A stretch of 64,000 nucleotides of DNA from CAZRKC01 sp964600665 (GTDB taxonomy: Bacteria; Bacillota; SLNR01): positions 39,429 to 103,428 of the forward strand of contig CAZRKC010000005.1 of NCBI GenBank assembly GCA_964600665.1, in the 5' to 3' direction. Under the pieces are notes generated by a model. It was not told where the DNA came from and ran no database searches. It worked only from the letters and a program-made list of their open reading frames with translations. Both the position numbers and the translations under genes were made by a program. The stretch's first letter is position 1. The number at the start of each line of letters is the position of its first letter. Positions 25,901-34,316 of the stretch are shown here, piece after piece.

Positions 25901-26460
25901 CCATCCGGAAATATATCCAAAATTCCACCGCGAAGACTAAACTGTCCTTTCCCTTCCACCATGTCCGACCGTTCATACCCCATATTCACCAGCTCAGCCA
26001 AAACTTGATCCAAAGGATATTGATCCCCCAGATCTATAACCAATTGCGCATCATTGAATACTTTAACCGGCACTAAGCGAGTCATCAGTGATCTCGCAGT
26101 GGCGATAATGATCAGATTATCCCCTCTGGCCAGTCCATTCAACACCGAAAGACGCTGGCTTAGAACTTCACGGCTTTGTGCAAGAATGTCAAACCCCATA
26201 ACTTCATAACCCGGATACAAGATTCGCTCATGTTCTGGTAAAAACTCAGCCAACGCTGACATGACTTTATGTGCCTGCATGGAGTCGGCGGTGATAATTA
26301 ATTGGGGTTGCCCAGTCATCTTCCGGATTCCCGCATAAAAAAACGCTTTCTGTGACCCAAAAGGTCCTGTGACATACTGCTTCCCAGGCTTTTGTTTCAT
26401 AAACTGCAATATACGTTGAAATTCAGATGATTCTTCCAAAATTGGCAAAAGCTTCTCCAT
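22951..26460 (-). CDS. mfd: Transcription-repair coupling factor Mfd
   Basis: This 1169-residue protein removes RNA polymerase stalled at DNA damage and recruits UvrA. It has the UvrB-like N-terminal region (YVTGPFGSQKAFFYAG near the start), the RNA polymerase interaction domain (VGEYVVHINHGIGRFLG, about 510-530), and a RecG-like helicase with RLLCGDVGYGKTEVA (Walker A), DEEQRF (DEEQ box) and QLRGRVGRSNRQGYAY (motif VI). The C-terminal TRCF domain follows. Length is normal for the family. It follows pth, as in B. subtilis, but the small gene fin normally between them is not seen. Confidence 0.97.
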   Translation of the reverse strand: MEKLLPILEESSEFQRILQFMKQKPGKQYVTGPFGSQKAFFYAGIRKMTGQPQLIITADSMQAHKVMSALAEFLPEHERILYPGYEVMGFDILAQSREVLSQRLSVLNGLARGDNLIIIATARSLMTRLVPVKVFNDAQLVIDLGDQYPLDQVLAELVNMGYERSDMVEGKGQFSLRGGILDIFPDGEANPVRIEFFGDAVDSIRSFDSISQRSIQNMDSVLVTPASELILDDEARTLGIQKMEEEMAHQIRRIREVRQKNELRAKICSLIEKVTAGIELDRASAFLPYFYPESATLLDYLPKDTMVMIDEPARVREASEGAEQILQETYRIALENGRALPGQWGAYVPYAEWVKTLDAYHAWLWSSLLRQIPGAAPDELLSISSRPLYPFQGNIETITNELKVFQKNHYRVIIGVHTLERARNLSLILKDQGFLVREEPVLMGVPQRGHMVVTVSQLDQGYELPELGLAVVTEGEVLFTGKRQRRPKKRPPTSSLHWKDLAVGEYVVHINHGIGRFLGMKTMQVDQIQKDYLQIQYHGEDRLYVSVEQMGLVQRYVGPQGQEPRLNRLGGGEWTKAKNVVKAAVADMADKLLVLYAHRESIPGFSFSKDTVWQNEFEDKFPYEETDDQLRTVEEVKQDMESQRPMDRLLCGDVGYGKTEVAIRAAFKAVMDGKQVGVLVPTTVLAQQHFHTFSSRFAGYPIRIAMLSRFVSPKDTQMTLKGLSNGTVDIVIGTHRILQDDIHFSDLGLLIVDEEQRFGVVHKERLKELRQQVDVLTLTATPIPRTLHMALSGIRDMSTITEPPEDRLPVQTFVLEYDEVLLKDAIIRELDRGGQVYFIHNTVRSIERVAQRLRELIPDAAIAVGHGQMKEDRLEKTMIDFIQGDYDILVCTTIVETGLDIPNVNTIIVDHADRFGLSQLYQLRGRVGRSNRQGYAYFLFKKDKVLTEIAEKRLQAIREFTEFGSGFKISMRDLEIRGAGNLLGSEQSGHLSAVGFELYCQLLEEAVQEARGTPVKVNQEPVIDLRVDAFLTDSYISDSRQKIDIYKKIATCQNESDIQDILDEIGDRFGDIPDTVFHLIEIVRLKLLAKDAKIIAMVQEKERVVLKLSRMSHYNQECAGNVIRHYRKRITLMASTPPQIFISVGDLKQTEMLALLKEFLVKFNTCLER

Positions 26461-26584
26461 ATAATCCTGGCCCCTTTTCCACAGGCAAGAGGGCTCTGGG
26501 GAAATCCCCCCCCACAGCCCAAACCATGTTCATGAGTTGTACTTTTCATTATAACTTCTTTGGGAAATATCCGTCAAGCAAATA

Positions 26585-26601
26585 GGGCGGCTATGCCGCC
26601 C
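26585..26601 (-). terminator. Hairpin after pth
   Basis: A 7-bp GC stem (26585-26591 with 26595-26601) with a 3-nt loop directly follows pth on the minus strand. The T tail is short, so termination may be partial, leaving mfd in the same transcript. Confidence 0.6.
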
Positions 26602-26604
26602 CAT

Positions 26605-27204
26605 TCATTCGCTTTCTTTGTTGTCAATGTCGGTTGTCAAATCCCTGCGATTATACCGTCCCATGGTGCGCTCGATTCCAGTGTAGAGCAGTGCATACAA
26701 AGCTTCTGCCGTTTCAGCGATCACACGATCCAAGATTGCCATCTCGCTTTTATCAAATGGTTCCAGCACATAATCGGCTGGGTCCATATTTTGAAGTGGC
26801 CGCCCGATTCCGATTCGTATTCTCGGAAAAGCTTCTGTGCCCAAAACGGCAGTAATGCTTTTCATCCCATTATGCCCGGCAGCATTGCCCTGCTGGCGAA
26901 TGCGAATCTGCCCTAATGGTAAATCCATGTCATCATGAATCACAAACACCTGTTGCGGCGTCAGATCTAAATCCCGTACCGCCCTGATCACCGCTCGCCC
27001 ACTGAGATTCATATATGTCTGGGGTTTCATCAACATCACATTTTCTCCTGCAACCCGTGCACGTCCAGTCAACGCTTCATATTTCCACTGGTCGATTTTG
27101 ACCCGTCGTTCACCGGCAAATAAGTCCACCGCCATAAAGCCAACATTGTGACGGGTGCCAGCATACTGAAGTCCGGGATTCCCCAGCCCAACGATCAGTT
27201 TCAT
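26605..27204 (-). CDS. pth: Peptidyl-tRNA hydrolase
   Basis: This 199-residue enzyme releases peptides from prematurely dissociated peptidyl-tRNA. It begins MKLIVGLGNPGLQYAGTRHN, which contains the catalytic histidine region, and includes VMLMKPQTYMNLSG and HDDMDLPLGQIRIRQ, with the NAAGHNGM substrate-binding loop. Length is typical. GAGGT lies 10 nt before the start. It follows rplY/ctc, as in most Bacillota. Confidence 0.97.
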   Translation of the reverse strand: MKLIVGLGNPGLQYAGTRHNVGFMAVDLFAGERRVKIDQWKYEALTGRARVAGENVMLMKPQTYMNLSGRAVIRAVRDLDLTPQQVFVIHDDMDLPLGQIRIRQQGNAAGHNGMKSITAVLGTEAFPRIRIGIGRPLQNMDPADYVLEPFDKSEMAILDRVIAETAEALYALLYTGIERTMGRYNRRDLTTDIDNKESE

Positions 27205-27233
27205 TTAAATCATACCTCGATTCCGATCTAATT

Positions 27234-27866
27234 CTACTCCTCATCGTCCTTCTTCACCAATGGGGGTTCATCCGTATCCGCAGTTTCGACTACTGGCGCT
27301 TCCTCAACTGCCTTTGGTGCTGAGATGGACATAATAATGGTATCGAGTGGATCAAGGATCCGCACTCCCTCAATTTCCGGTAAATCTGCAACTGTCAAAT
27401 GGCTGCCAATACCCATGGCACTAATATCAACCACGTATGTTTCCGGTATTTTGCCAGGTAAAGATTCAACTTCAATTTCTCTCAACTGTTGTTGGAGCAA
27501 GCCACCCTCTATAACGCCCACTGCTTCTCCGTGGTGATGAACTTGCACTTTGGTAATAATGGTTTCATCCAAGCGCACATGGACAAAGTCAGCATGCAGA
27601 ATTTCTCCACTCATCGGGTTTCGTTGCATATCTTTGAGCATGGCAATAACGGTCTCTTTCCCATCATCCTTGTGAATAATCAAATCCAGCAGAGCATTCA
27701 TTCCGCCGCTGCTGATAGCCTTCCGGAATGCTTTTTGATCCATCTGAATTGGGATGCTGGTATCACCCCGACTATAAAATATGGCTGGGATATACCCCTC
27801 ACGTCTTAGTTTTCGGGTTGAGATTTTGGTATCTCTACTAAATACAGGTAGTTCAACTCGTTCCAT
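27234..27866 (-). CDS. rplY: 50S ribosomal protein bL25 / general stress protein Ctc
   Basis: This 210-residue protein is the long (TL5/Ctc) form of bL25. The N-terminal domain (about 1-90) binds 5S rRNA and has STRKLRREGYIPAIFYSRGD; the C-terminal beta domain contains HHHGEAVGVIEGGLLQQQLR and VDISAMGIGSHLTVADL. A short acidic tail follows. AGGAGGA precedes the start. It lies between prs and pth, as in B. subtilis. Confidence 0.95.
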   Translation of the reverse strand: MERVELPVFSRDTKISTRKLRREGYIPAIFYSRGDTSIPIQMDQKAFRKAISSGGMNALLDLIIHKDDGKETVIAMLKDMQRNPMSGEILHADFVHVRLDETIITKVQVHHHGEAVGVIEGGLLQQQLREIEVESLPGKIPETYVVDISAMGIGSHLTVADLPEIEGVRILDPLDTIIMSISAPKAVEEAPVVETADTDEPPLVKKDDEE

Positions 27867-27917
27867 TTCCCTATTCCTCCTTTTACTGCTATTTCTGTCC
27901 CATCACGATTGGTTTGC

Positions 27918-28868
27918 TTAGCTGAACAGAATACTGACAGAGAGGTCGTCATGTACTCTGCGGATGGTGTCTGCCAAAAGTGGTGCAACAGATAGACAAG
28001 TGATTTTATCGATCATCTGGTGGTCGGCTAAGGGAATTGTATTGGTGACAACTACTTCCGTGATGGAGGATTCGGCGATTCGCTCTATGGCTTTCCCGGA
28101 AAACACCGGGTGCGTGCAGCATGCGTAGACAGACTTGGCCCCTCGCTCCAGAAGTGCTTCAGCTCCCATAACCAACGTCCCGGCTGTATCAATCATATCA
28201 TCGATGACAATGATATTCTTATCCCGGACTTTTCCGATAATGTTCATAACTTCTGCGACATTGGGTTCGGGTCGCCGTTTATCTACGATAGCAATCGGTA
28301 CCTGCATCCGTTCTGCAAAATCCCGGGCTCGGGTAACTCCCCCTAAGTCGGGTGAAACGACCACCACATCTTCCAGTCCTTTTTCAATAAAATAGTCTGC
28401 TAATATGGGGACGCCTGACAGATGATCCACGGGGATATCGAAGAATCCTTGGATCTGACCTGCATGAAGGTCCATGGTCAAAATTCGGTTCGCACCAGCA
28501 CTTGTCAATAAATTTGCGACTAATTTTGCAGAAATGGGTTCTCGCGGACGGGTTTTCCGGTCTTGTCTGGCGTAGCCATAAAATGGAATCACCGCCGTGA
28601 TTCGATCCGCAGATGCCCGACGGAAAGCATCAATCATAATCAATATCTCCACCAATGAGTCATTAACCGGACAACATGTTGGTTGAACCACGAAAATATC
28701 CGCACCACGAACACTTTCTGTGATATTGACATATATCTCGCCATTGCTGAACCTACCGACACTGATTTCTCCCAACTGCATGCCTAGATGCTTAACAATT
28801 TCCTCTGCCAGTTTGGGATTCGCGTTCCCGGTAAATACTTTCAACTCTTTCCCTTTGTCTGGTGACAT
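27918..28868 (-). CDS. prs: Ribose-phosphate pyrophosphokinase (PRPP synthetase)
   Basis: This 316-residue enzyme makes PRPP from ribose 5-phosphate and ATP for purine, pyrimidine, histidine and tryptophan synthesis. Motifs are FTGNANPKLAEEI at the N-terminus, GYARQDRKTRPREPISAKLV (the flexible ATP loop), the TMDLHAGQIQGFFDIPVDH region, and the PRPP loop in VIDDMIDTAGT. Length and start fit the class I enzyme. GAAGGAG precedes the start. It follows glmU. Confidence 0.97.
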   Translation of the reverse strand: MSPDKGKELKVFTGNANPKLAEEIVKHLGMQLGEISVGRFSNGEIYVNITESVRGADIFVVQPTCCPVNDSLVEILIMIDAFRRASADRITAVIPFYGYARQDRKTRPREPISAKLVANLLTSAGANRILTMDLHAGQIQGFFDIPVDHLSGVPILADYFIEKGLEDVVVVSPDLGGVTRARDFAERMQVPIAIVDKRRPEPNVAEVMNIIGKVRDKNIIVIDDMIDTAGTLVMGAEALLERGAKSVYACCTHPVFSGKAIERIAESSITEVVVTNTIPLADHQMIDKITCLSVAPLLADTIRRVHDDLSVSILFS

Positions 28869-28907
28869 CCTTATTCTCCTTCCCCTCAGCGCCAGAAGAT
28901 TGAATGA

Positions 28908-30287
28908 TTAGTCGTTACGTTTGCCTCTTCTCCGTGCAACCCAACCCAACAAATTTTCTTGTCGGGCACGCGCAATTCCTAACGCTCCTGCAGGCACCTC
29001 CTTGGTGATAGTGGATCCAGCGGCTACATATGCCCCTTTTCTCACAACCACAGGTGCAACCAGATTGGCGTTGCAACCAATGAATGCCTCATCTTCTACA
29101 ATGGCAGTATGTTTTTCTTTACTGTCGTAATTGACGAAAATCGTGCCGGCACCAATATTCACATTTTCACCAATGATGCCATCGCCAACATAACTGAGGT
29201 GAGGAACTTTACTGTGGCTTCCAATGACCGATTTTTTGACTTCCACGAAGGTGCCCACTTTCCCGCCTTCTTGAATGACGGTATCAGGCCGCACGTATGC
29301 AAAAGGGCCGATATTGACATGGTCTGAGATCATACTGTCCAGGACCACTGAGTTTTCCACTGTAACGCCGCGACCAATCCGGGAGTTGGAGATCCGCACA
29401 TTGGGTCCGATCATGCTATCCTCTTTGATATGCGTCTTTCCCTGCAACATGGTATTGGGTCGAAGCACCACATCGGGCTCCAGTGTAACACTTGCTTCGA
29501 TATATGTACTGGATGGATCGATCATGGTGACGCCCTCTTGCATCCAATGCCGATGAATTTTCTGTTGCATAACAAACTCCGCCTGGGCTAATTGGATCCG
29601 GGAATTGATGCCCTCGATTTCATCCGGATCATCCGTCATCACCGATCCCACCTGGCATCCCTTCTCTTTGAGAATACCGATGACATCGGTAAGGTAAAAC
29701 TCTTTCTGTTGGTTATCACCTTTGACTTCCCGCAATGCATCCCATAAAAGATGACTTTTGAAGCAATATATTCCCGTGTTGATTTCCTGGATCATCTTCT
29801 CTTCTGAGCTGGCATCACGGTCTTCAACAATTTTTAAGACATCGCCTGCTTGGGAGCGAACAATATGCCCGTAGCCTTTGGGGTCTTTCACGATGGCAGT
29901 CAGGACAGACACATCGTGATTTCTGATTCGATGTTCTTCCATCAGTGATTGCAAAGTTTCATGGGTCAACACCGGAGTGTCTCCATACAGAACCAGGATG
30001 TCCCCTTGATAGTCTTTCAAAATTTCATGGGCACACATGACCGCATGGCCAGTACCTTTTTGCTCATCCTGATATGCATATTCCCATTCCGGACCGGCGG
30101 CTTTTTTAACCATTTCGGCCATATACCCAACAACCAGGATCGCCCGACGTGCGCCCAATTCCTTCACAGTCCGGCAAACATGTCGGATCATTGGCTCGCC
30201 ACATACGGGGTGGACGACTTTCGGTCGTTTGGATTTCATTCGCGTACCCTTGCCAGCAGCGAGTATCACTGCGACCATCTCATTCAT
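28908..30287 (-). CDS. glmU: Bifunctional UDP-N-acetylglucosamine pyrophosphorylase / glucosamine-1-phosphate acetyltransferase
   Basis: This 459-residue bifunctional enzyme makes UDP-GlcNAc for cell-wall synthesis. The N-terminal uridylyltransferase has LAAGKGTRMKSKRPKVVH (9-26), and the C-terminal half is a left-handed beta-helix with many hexapeptide repeats and the acetyl-CoA site region GAGTIFVNYDSKEKH. The ATG at 30287 is chosen because GGGAGGG lies just upstream and the catalytic loop starts at once; an upstream extension of 46 residues is not family-like. Confidence 0.97.
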   Translation of the reverse strand: MNEMVAVILAAGKGTRMKSKRPKVVHPVCGEPMIRHVCRTVKELGARRAILVVGYMAEMVKKAAGPEWEYAYQDEQKGTGHAVMCAHEILKDYQGDILVLYGDTPVLTHETLQSLMEEHRIRNHDVSVLTAIVKDPKGYGHIVRSQAGDVLKIVEDRDASSEEKMIQEINTGIYCFKSHLLWDALREVKGDNQQKEFYLTDVIGILKEKGCQVGSVMTDDPDEIEGINSRIQLAQAEFVMQQKIHRHWMQEGVTMIDPSSTYIEASVTLEPDVVLRPNTMLQGKTHIKEDSMIGPNVRISNSRIGRGVTVENSVVLDSMISDHVNIGPFAYVRPDTVIQEGGKVGTFVEVKKSVIGSHSKVPHLSYVGDGIIGENVNIGAGTIFVNYDSKEKHTAIVEDEAFIGCNANLVAPVVVRKGAYVAAGSTITKEVPAGALGIARARQENLLGWVARRRGKRND

Positions 30288-30389
30288 CCGATACCCTCCC
30301 ACTCGATTGTTATACCAACCTATTCTATTTTGGGAAGGGGATTCCTCCCGAGATAGATCGTCGGACTGGAAACAAATCAGAAAAACAAA

Positions 30390-30411
30390 TAATGGAGCAT
30401 AAGCCCCATTA
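30390..30411 (-). terminator. Rho-independent terminator after spoVG
   Basis: A 9-bp stem with one mismatch (30390-30398 with 30403-30411) is followed by ATTTGTTTTT on the minus strand, in the gap between spoVG and glmU. Confidence 0.75.
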
Positions 30412-30434
30412 ATGTCGATTTGCAATTAATTGCT

Positions 30435-30689
30435 TCAGTCCTGCTCGTTATATGCCTTTAGTACTGCTGCCTGAATCATTTCTCTTGCCAGACTGGTGAT
30501 GGGGTGTGCGACATCGCGGAATTCGCCTTCTGGTGTTTTACGACTTGGCATGGCAACGAACAAACCATTCTGGCCTTCAATGACTCTTACATCATGTACA
30601 ACAAACTCACCATCAAAAGTAATAGACGCCACCGCACGCATTTTACCTTCCGTCTGGACTTTCCTGAGACGAACGTCGGTTATATTCAT
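30435..30689 (-). CDS. spoVG: SpoVG family regulator
   Basis: This 84-residue protein is full length for SpoVG, a site-specific DNA- and RNA-binding regulator. It begins NITDVRLRKVQTEGKMRAVA and includes FVVHDVRVIEGQNGLFVAMP and the basic segment PSRKTPEGEFRDVAHPI. Despite its name it also occurs in non-spore formers and affects cell division, virulence and envelope genes there. A GAAGGTGGTGA site precedes the start. The order purR-ridA-spoVG-glmU is as in B. subtilis. Confidence 0.96.
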   Translation of the reverse strand: MNITDVRLRKVQTEGKMRAVASITFDGEFVVHDVRVIEGQNGLFVAMPSRKTPEGEFRDVAHPITSLAREMIQAAVLKAYNEQD

Positions 30690-30740
30690 ATTGTCACCAC
30701 CTTCCGCCTGTATCCACTGGCTATTCAGGATGCGATGAAA

Positions 30741-31121
30741 TCAGACGAGAGCGACCGCTTCCACTTCCACAGCAGCACTCTTCGGTAGCTGTGCTACAGC
30801 AATGGTCGCCCTGGCAGGGGGATTTTCTGAGAAATATTTGCCATACACTTCATTCACAGCAGCAAAATTCCCCATGTCAGTAAGAAATATCGTTGTTTTA
30901 ACCACTTTGTCGAAAGAAGATCCGGCTGCTTCAAGAATTGCACCCACATTCTCCATGACCTGTTCGGTCATAGCCTTAATGTCTCCGGTAACCATCTCTC
31001 CGGTTTCAGGAATCAGGGGAATCTGACCTGATACATAAACGAATCCTCCTGCCTTGATGCCCTGTGAGTATGGGCCGATCGCTGCAGGGGCTTTCTTTGT
31101 AAGAACGGCTTCTCGATTCAT
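30741..31121 (-). CDS. ridA: RidA family enamine/imine deaminase
   Basis: This 126-residue protein hydrolyses reactive 2-aminoacrylate and related enamines. It has GPYSQGIKAGGFVYVSGQIP near the start and the substrate-site arginine in NPPARATIAVAQLP, then VEVEAVALV at the end. Length is normal. GGAGGT precedes the start. The location between purR and spoVG is that of B. subtilis yabJ. Confidence 0.95.
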   Translation of the reverse strand: MNREAVLTKKAPAAIGPYSQGIKAGGFVYVSGQIPLIPETGEMVTGDIKAMTEQVMENVGAILEAAGSSFDKVVKTTIFLTDMGNFAAVNEVYGKYFSENPPARATIAVAQLPKSAAVEVEAVALV

Positions 31122-31216
31122 GAAAGAACCTCCTCAGAATTTATTAATGATACGACTGCAAATCGCCAAGTAATTCTCCTTTTACACACAAATTCCTGCT
31201 CAGCTGTTACCGGATC

Positions 31217-32038
31217 TTACCCTTTCACCCAGGGACTTGGTGCCAGATAAATCTTTTTGTTGGTTTCATCCACTTTCTCCAGCATTGCCATAGACACATA
31301 ATCCGTAACCAGCTTCTCTGCCGGCTCCGATGTCTCCACCATCACCCCAATTCCAATTACCTGGGCCTTGAACTCACTCATCAGATCGATCATCCCCCGG
31401 GTGGTTCCACCTGCCTTCATGAAGTCATCGATAATCAACACATTGGCCCCCTCCGGCAATGCTCGTTTTGCCAATGTCATACTTTGCATCCGACGGGACG
31501 AACCGGACACATAATTAATGCTCACCGAAGAACCCTCTGTGACTTTCGCATCACGCCGAATGATCACCAACGGTACATGAAATGCATGTGCGGTCATCAT
31601 GGCAAGCGGGATTCCCTTTGTTTCTACTGTGATTACATAGTCCGGGTGAAGATGGGAAAACCGAGTGGCAAAGATTTCCCCCACTTCTTTGGCAAAGTGA
31701 GGAGAGAAGACCAGATCGGTCATGTAGATAAAACCACCAGGCAATATCCGATCCGGGGTTGCGAGCTTTTCACACATTTTTTCAATGAATGTGCGGGTCT
31801 CCCCAGGTGATTTATGCGGTATGTATTTTACTCCTCCCGAAGCACCTGGATACGTTTCAATGGTACCCATGCCAAAGCGGCCTAGGGATTGACGAATGAT
31901 TGTAATATCCTCGCTAACCGTTGATTTTGCTACCTGAAAAAAATCAGTGAAATGATTCAATGAAAACAATTTATGAGGTTGGTCTAATAGTATTTTGGTC
32001 ATCGCAATCACGCGTTCCCCGCGGCGCAGTTTATCCAT
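31217..32038 (-). CDS. purR: Purine operon repressor PurR
   Basis: This 273-residue repressor has an N-terminal winged helix (about 1-75; FFQVAKSTVSEDITIIRQSL) and a phosphoribosyltransferase-like domain that binds PRPP (VLIIDDFMKAGGTTRGM, the PRPP motif). PRPP lowers its affinity for DNA when purines are low. GGAGGTGG precedes the start. An inverted repeat in its own leader may serve autoregulation. Confidence 0.95.
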   Translation of the reverse strand: MDKLRRGERVIAMTKILLDQPHKLFSLNHFTDFFQVAKSTVSEDITIIRQSLGRFGMGTIETYPGASGGVKYIPHKSPGETRTFIEKMCEKLATPDRILPGGFIYMTDLVFSPHFAKEVGEIFATRFSHLHPDYVITVETKGIPLAMMTAHAFHVPLVIIRRDAKVTEGSSVSINYVSGSSRRMQSMTLAKRALPEGANVLIIDDFMKAGGTTRGMIDLMSEFKAQVIGIGVMVETSEPAEKLVTDYVSMAMLEKVDETNKKIYLAPSPWVKG

Positions 32039-32058
32039 CGTCCCACCTCCATGAAATT

Positions 32059-32081
32059 ACACGATTCCCGAATGTTCGTGT
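32059..32081. promoter_or_regulatory. Inverted repeat in the purR leader
   Basis: Six-base arms ACACGA (32059-32064) and TCGTGT (32076-32081) are separated by 11 nt, about 20-43 nt before the purR start. The interior contains a CGAA/TTCG pair such as occurs in PurR boxes. This may be the autoregulatory site; spacing differs from the B. subtilis PurBox, so it is only suggestive. Confidence 0.35.
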
Positions 32082-32149
32082 ATAATATTCCAATAACATT
32101 CACCTTTTTACTTTCGCCGCACGTCTGGGTATTCCTGCAAAAAAAGAAA

Positions 32150-32167
32150 AAGTGCTTTTCAGCACTT
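32150..32167 (-). terminator. Rho-independent terminator of the ispE-nucleotidyltransferase unit
   Basis: A 7-bp stem (32150-32156 with 32161-32167) with a T-rich minus-strand tail (TTTTTCTTTTTTT) overlaps the stop codon of the nucleotidyltransferase gene. Confidence 0.8.
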
Positions 32168-32912
32168 AATTTTTCAAATAATCCCTTACCAAATCCAAGT
32201 CCTCCGGTTTATCCACGTCGACACCAATCTCTGCGTATTCGGAAATGATGGCTTTTCCGCGGATTCCCAGAATCTCAGAAACCCGACGCTCTGCATCTGC
32301 TATCAGGAGGGATTTCGTCAAAAATCGATATATGAAACTAGCTCCCAATATTCGCGCTAACTGGAATGGTTTTTTACGCATGGCAATAAATTGTTGGGCT
32401 TTAGGTAACGCTGCTAAGGCTGCCTTGGTGTTGGTTAGAAAAACATTGCCCCCGGTGAATGTCCCTTCCTTCATGGTAATGTATGTTCGATGAACACCGG
32501 GAAAACGATTTTCACTGGTTTCGCGTGAATTGATCGGGTAGTAAAAATCGGCTTCCAGCTTGCGGCATTGGGAAATGAAATCCTGTAATGCGTCCCTTGT
32601 GATCAATGGAATATCCGAAGTTAAAATCAATATTTGCTCTTCATTTTGCAAATGATGCAGCCCTTTGCTAACATTGTCCATGATGGTTCCTTCTGACTGG
32701 ATCACTTCAACATCTTGGTATCGATCCTTCAATTCCTGAATCGGCCCCACGATTACAATCTTGTTGATCTCTGCTGTATCTCTTAAGGTCTCTATGATAT
32801 AGTCCAGAATATATTTGCCATTGATTTCGATAAGTGCCTCGTTGACTGCAGGACTGACTTCCTGTAATGCACCATCATTCGGAGCTCCCGCTAAAATTAA
32901 ACTGCATAGCAT
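32166..32912 (-). CDS. MobA-like NTP transferase domain protein
   Basis: This 248-residue protein has a nucleotidyltransferase fold: SLILAGAPNDGALQE near the N-terminus, INGKYILDYIIETL, and the metal-binding LILTSDIPLITRDALQDF. It resembles MobA/IspD-type sugar or cofactor nucleotidyltransferases, but its substrate is unknown. The GXG loop is atypical (AGAPNDG rather than AGGxSxRMG). The ATG at 32912 has GGAAGTGA upstream; a TTG at 32948 is the alternative. Homologues commonly lie between ispE and purR in Clostridia. Confidence 0.8.
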   Translation of the reverse strand: MLCSLILAGAPNDGALQEVSPAVNEALIEINGKYILDYIIETLRDTAEINKIVIVGPIQELKDRYQDVEVIQSEGTIMDNVSKGLHHLQNEEQILILTSDIPLITRDALQDFISQCRKLEADFYYPINSRETSENRFPGVHRTYITMKEGTFTGGNVFLTNTKAALAALPKAQQFIAMRKKPFQLARILGASFIYRFLTKSLLIADAERRVSEILGIRGKAIISEYAEIGVDVDKPEDLDLVRDYLKN

Positions 32913-32963
32913 GGGTGATTCACTTCCTGTCTGTCTAATGATAGGCAAATATTTTCGACCTCG

Positions 32964-33836
32964 TTAATAAATTTCCTGCCCACAGTGAAAAAATACAGTT
33001 TCAAATGCAGACCCCGGGAAGGTGACCGCTTTTTGGAACAGAAGATCTGCTTGCATTTTGGTGTCAGTGACCGCCACTAATGTCGGCCCGCTTCCTGACA
33101 TCATCGCGCACAAACATCCAGTCCTTTCAAGCATTGATTTATATTCACGCAAATGCGGGTGCATCTTAAATGTGACTTCCTCCAACACATTTCCCATCCC
33201 ATCAGCAACAAGTTTCAAGTTGCCCGTATGGATCCCTTCCAGAACACGGGATGTATCGGGCCGGCTTTCTACTTCCTTCAGGACCAGCTGATGATATATT
33301 TGTGCAGTTGATACTGAGAAAATTGGCTTAAACAAGACGAGATACCCGTCCGGCATGCTCTTCAGTGGGGTCAGAATTTCCCCTCTGCCTTCTGCCAGTG
33401 CAGTTCCACCCTCCATGCAAAATGGCACATCCGAGCCGAGAGCAACTGCGATTTGATGCAGGTCTGCCGCAGGCACATTGAGCTCCGAAAGTTGATTGAT
33501 TCCTTTTAATACACCCGCTGCATTGGTACTGCCACCTGCCAGACCGGCAGAAACCGGAATCCGTTTTTCAAGAATGATTTCAAACTGGGGCTGAATACCT
33601 GCAAAGTTACATATCGCTTCCATAGCCTGGAATGCAAGGTTTCGTCTATCCGTGGGAAGATGGGCATTGGTAACCCGAAAAATCGGGCCGCGTTGATTTT
33701 TACGAATTCGAATCCGATCAGCGAGCCCGATTGACTGCATAACCGAGATGATGTCATGATACCCATCATCCCGTCTGCCAACCACATCCAAAGTCAGATT
33801 AATTTTTGCATGACTTTCCACAGTAATCTGCCGCAT
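32964..33836 (-). CDS. ispE: 4-diphosphocytidyl-2-C-methyl-D-erythritol kinase
   Basis: This 290-residue GHMP kinase phosphorylates CDP-methylerythritol in the non-mevalonate isoprenoid pathway. It has SHAKINLTLDVVGRRDDGYH at the start, the ATP loop PVSAGLAGGSTNAAGVL, and CAMMSGSGPTLVAV near the C-terminus. The ATG at 33836 is chosen since GGAGGAG precedes the ATG-CAT-ATG run; an upstream GTG overlaps the ribosome site. sspF, usual between veg and ispE in spore formers, is absent. Confidence 0.95.
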   Translation of the reverse strand: MRQITVESHAKINLTLDVVGRRDDGYHDIISVMQSIGLADRIRIRKNQRGPIFRVTNAHLPTDRRNLAFQAMEAICNFAGIQPQFEIILEKRIPVSAGLAGGSTNAAGVLKGINQLSELNVPAADLHQIAVALGSDVPFCMEGGTALAEGRGEILTPLKSMPDGYLVLFKPIFSVSTAQIYHQLVLKEVESRPDTSRVLEGIHTGNLKLVADGMGNVLEEVTFKMHPHLREYKSMLERTGCLCAMMSGSGPTLVAVTDTKMQADLLFQKAVTFPGSAFETVFFHCGQEIY

Positions 33837-33932
33837 ATGCATCTCCTCCACATGATGTCAATGCGATTATACATGTTTCGGGTGATAGTTGTCTATAAGT
33901 GCATATCACCAATTATTGGTCAAAATAAAAAA

Positions 33933-33950
33933 ACCAGGACAAGTCCTGGT
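33933..33950 (-). terminator. Rho-independent terminator of veg
   Basis: An 8-bp stem (33933-33940 with 33943-33950) is followed on the minus strand by TTTTTTTATTTT, just after the veg stop. Confidence 0.85.
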
Positions 33951-33965
33951 CTTAGTGTCTGGGAT

Positions 33966-34244
33966 CTATTTCGGTGAATATTCGATTCTTGTCTCCGCGT
34001 TATCCCTGCACACAACTAATTCAACTGTTTCGGTGAGTAGATCGGTATAGCTATACGACACCCGTCGCTTTGTATCTGAGCACTCGTTAATCATAACCAC
34101 GAAAATATTCGGGTATGTTTTTTCCAAGATACCTTCACGTTCAATGGTCCGTTTACGACCTTTGTTGGCTTTGATCTTAATTTTTTCGCCAATGAACGAA
34201 TCCAAGTCTTTTCTAATGCCAGCCAGAATAGTATTTGCAGCCAT
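33966..34244 (-). CDS. veg: Veg family protein
   Basis: This 92-residue protein matches Veg, a small conserved Bacillota protein linked to biofilm regulation in B. subtilis. It has the typical LDSFIGEKIKIKANKGRKRT and EREGILEKTYPNIFVVM followed by RRVSYSYTDLLTETVEL. The start at 34244 has AAAGGGTG 9 nt upstream, and the longer frame would cover the promoter. A consensus sigma-A promoter and a second one upstream precede it, in keeping with its strong vegetative expression. Confidence 0.95.
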   Translation of the reverse strand: MAANTILAGIRKDLDSFIGEKIKIKANKGRKRTIEREGILEKTYPNIFVVMINECSDTKRRVSYSYTDLLTETVELVVCRDNAETRIEYSPK

Positions 34245-34275
34245 ATCTACCGCACCCTTTCCGATTAACAGATTG

Positions 34276-34304
34276 ATTATACCACACAGCTGGCCTCGTG
34301 TCAA
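34276..34304 (-). promoter_or_regulatory. Consensus sigma-A promoter of veg (P1)
   Basis: On the minus strand, TTGACA (34304-34299) and TATAAT (34281-34276) are separated by exactly 17 nt, a perfect match to the vegetative consensus, about 32 nt before the veg start codon. Confidence 0.9.
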
Positions 34305-34316
34305 ATTAAAAATATA

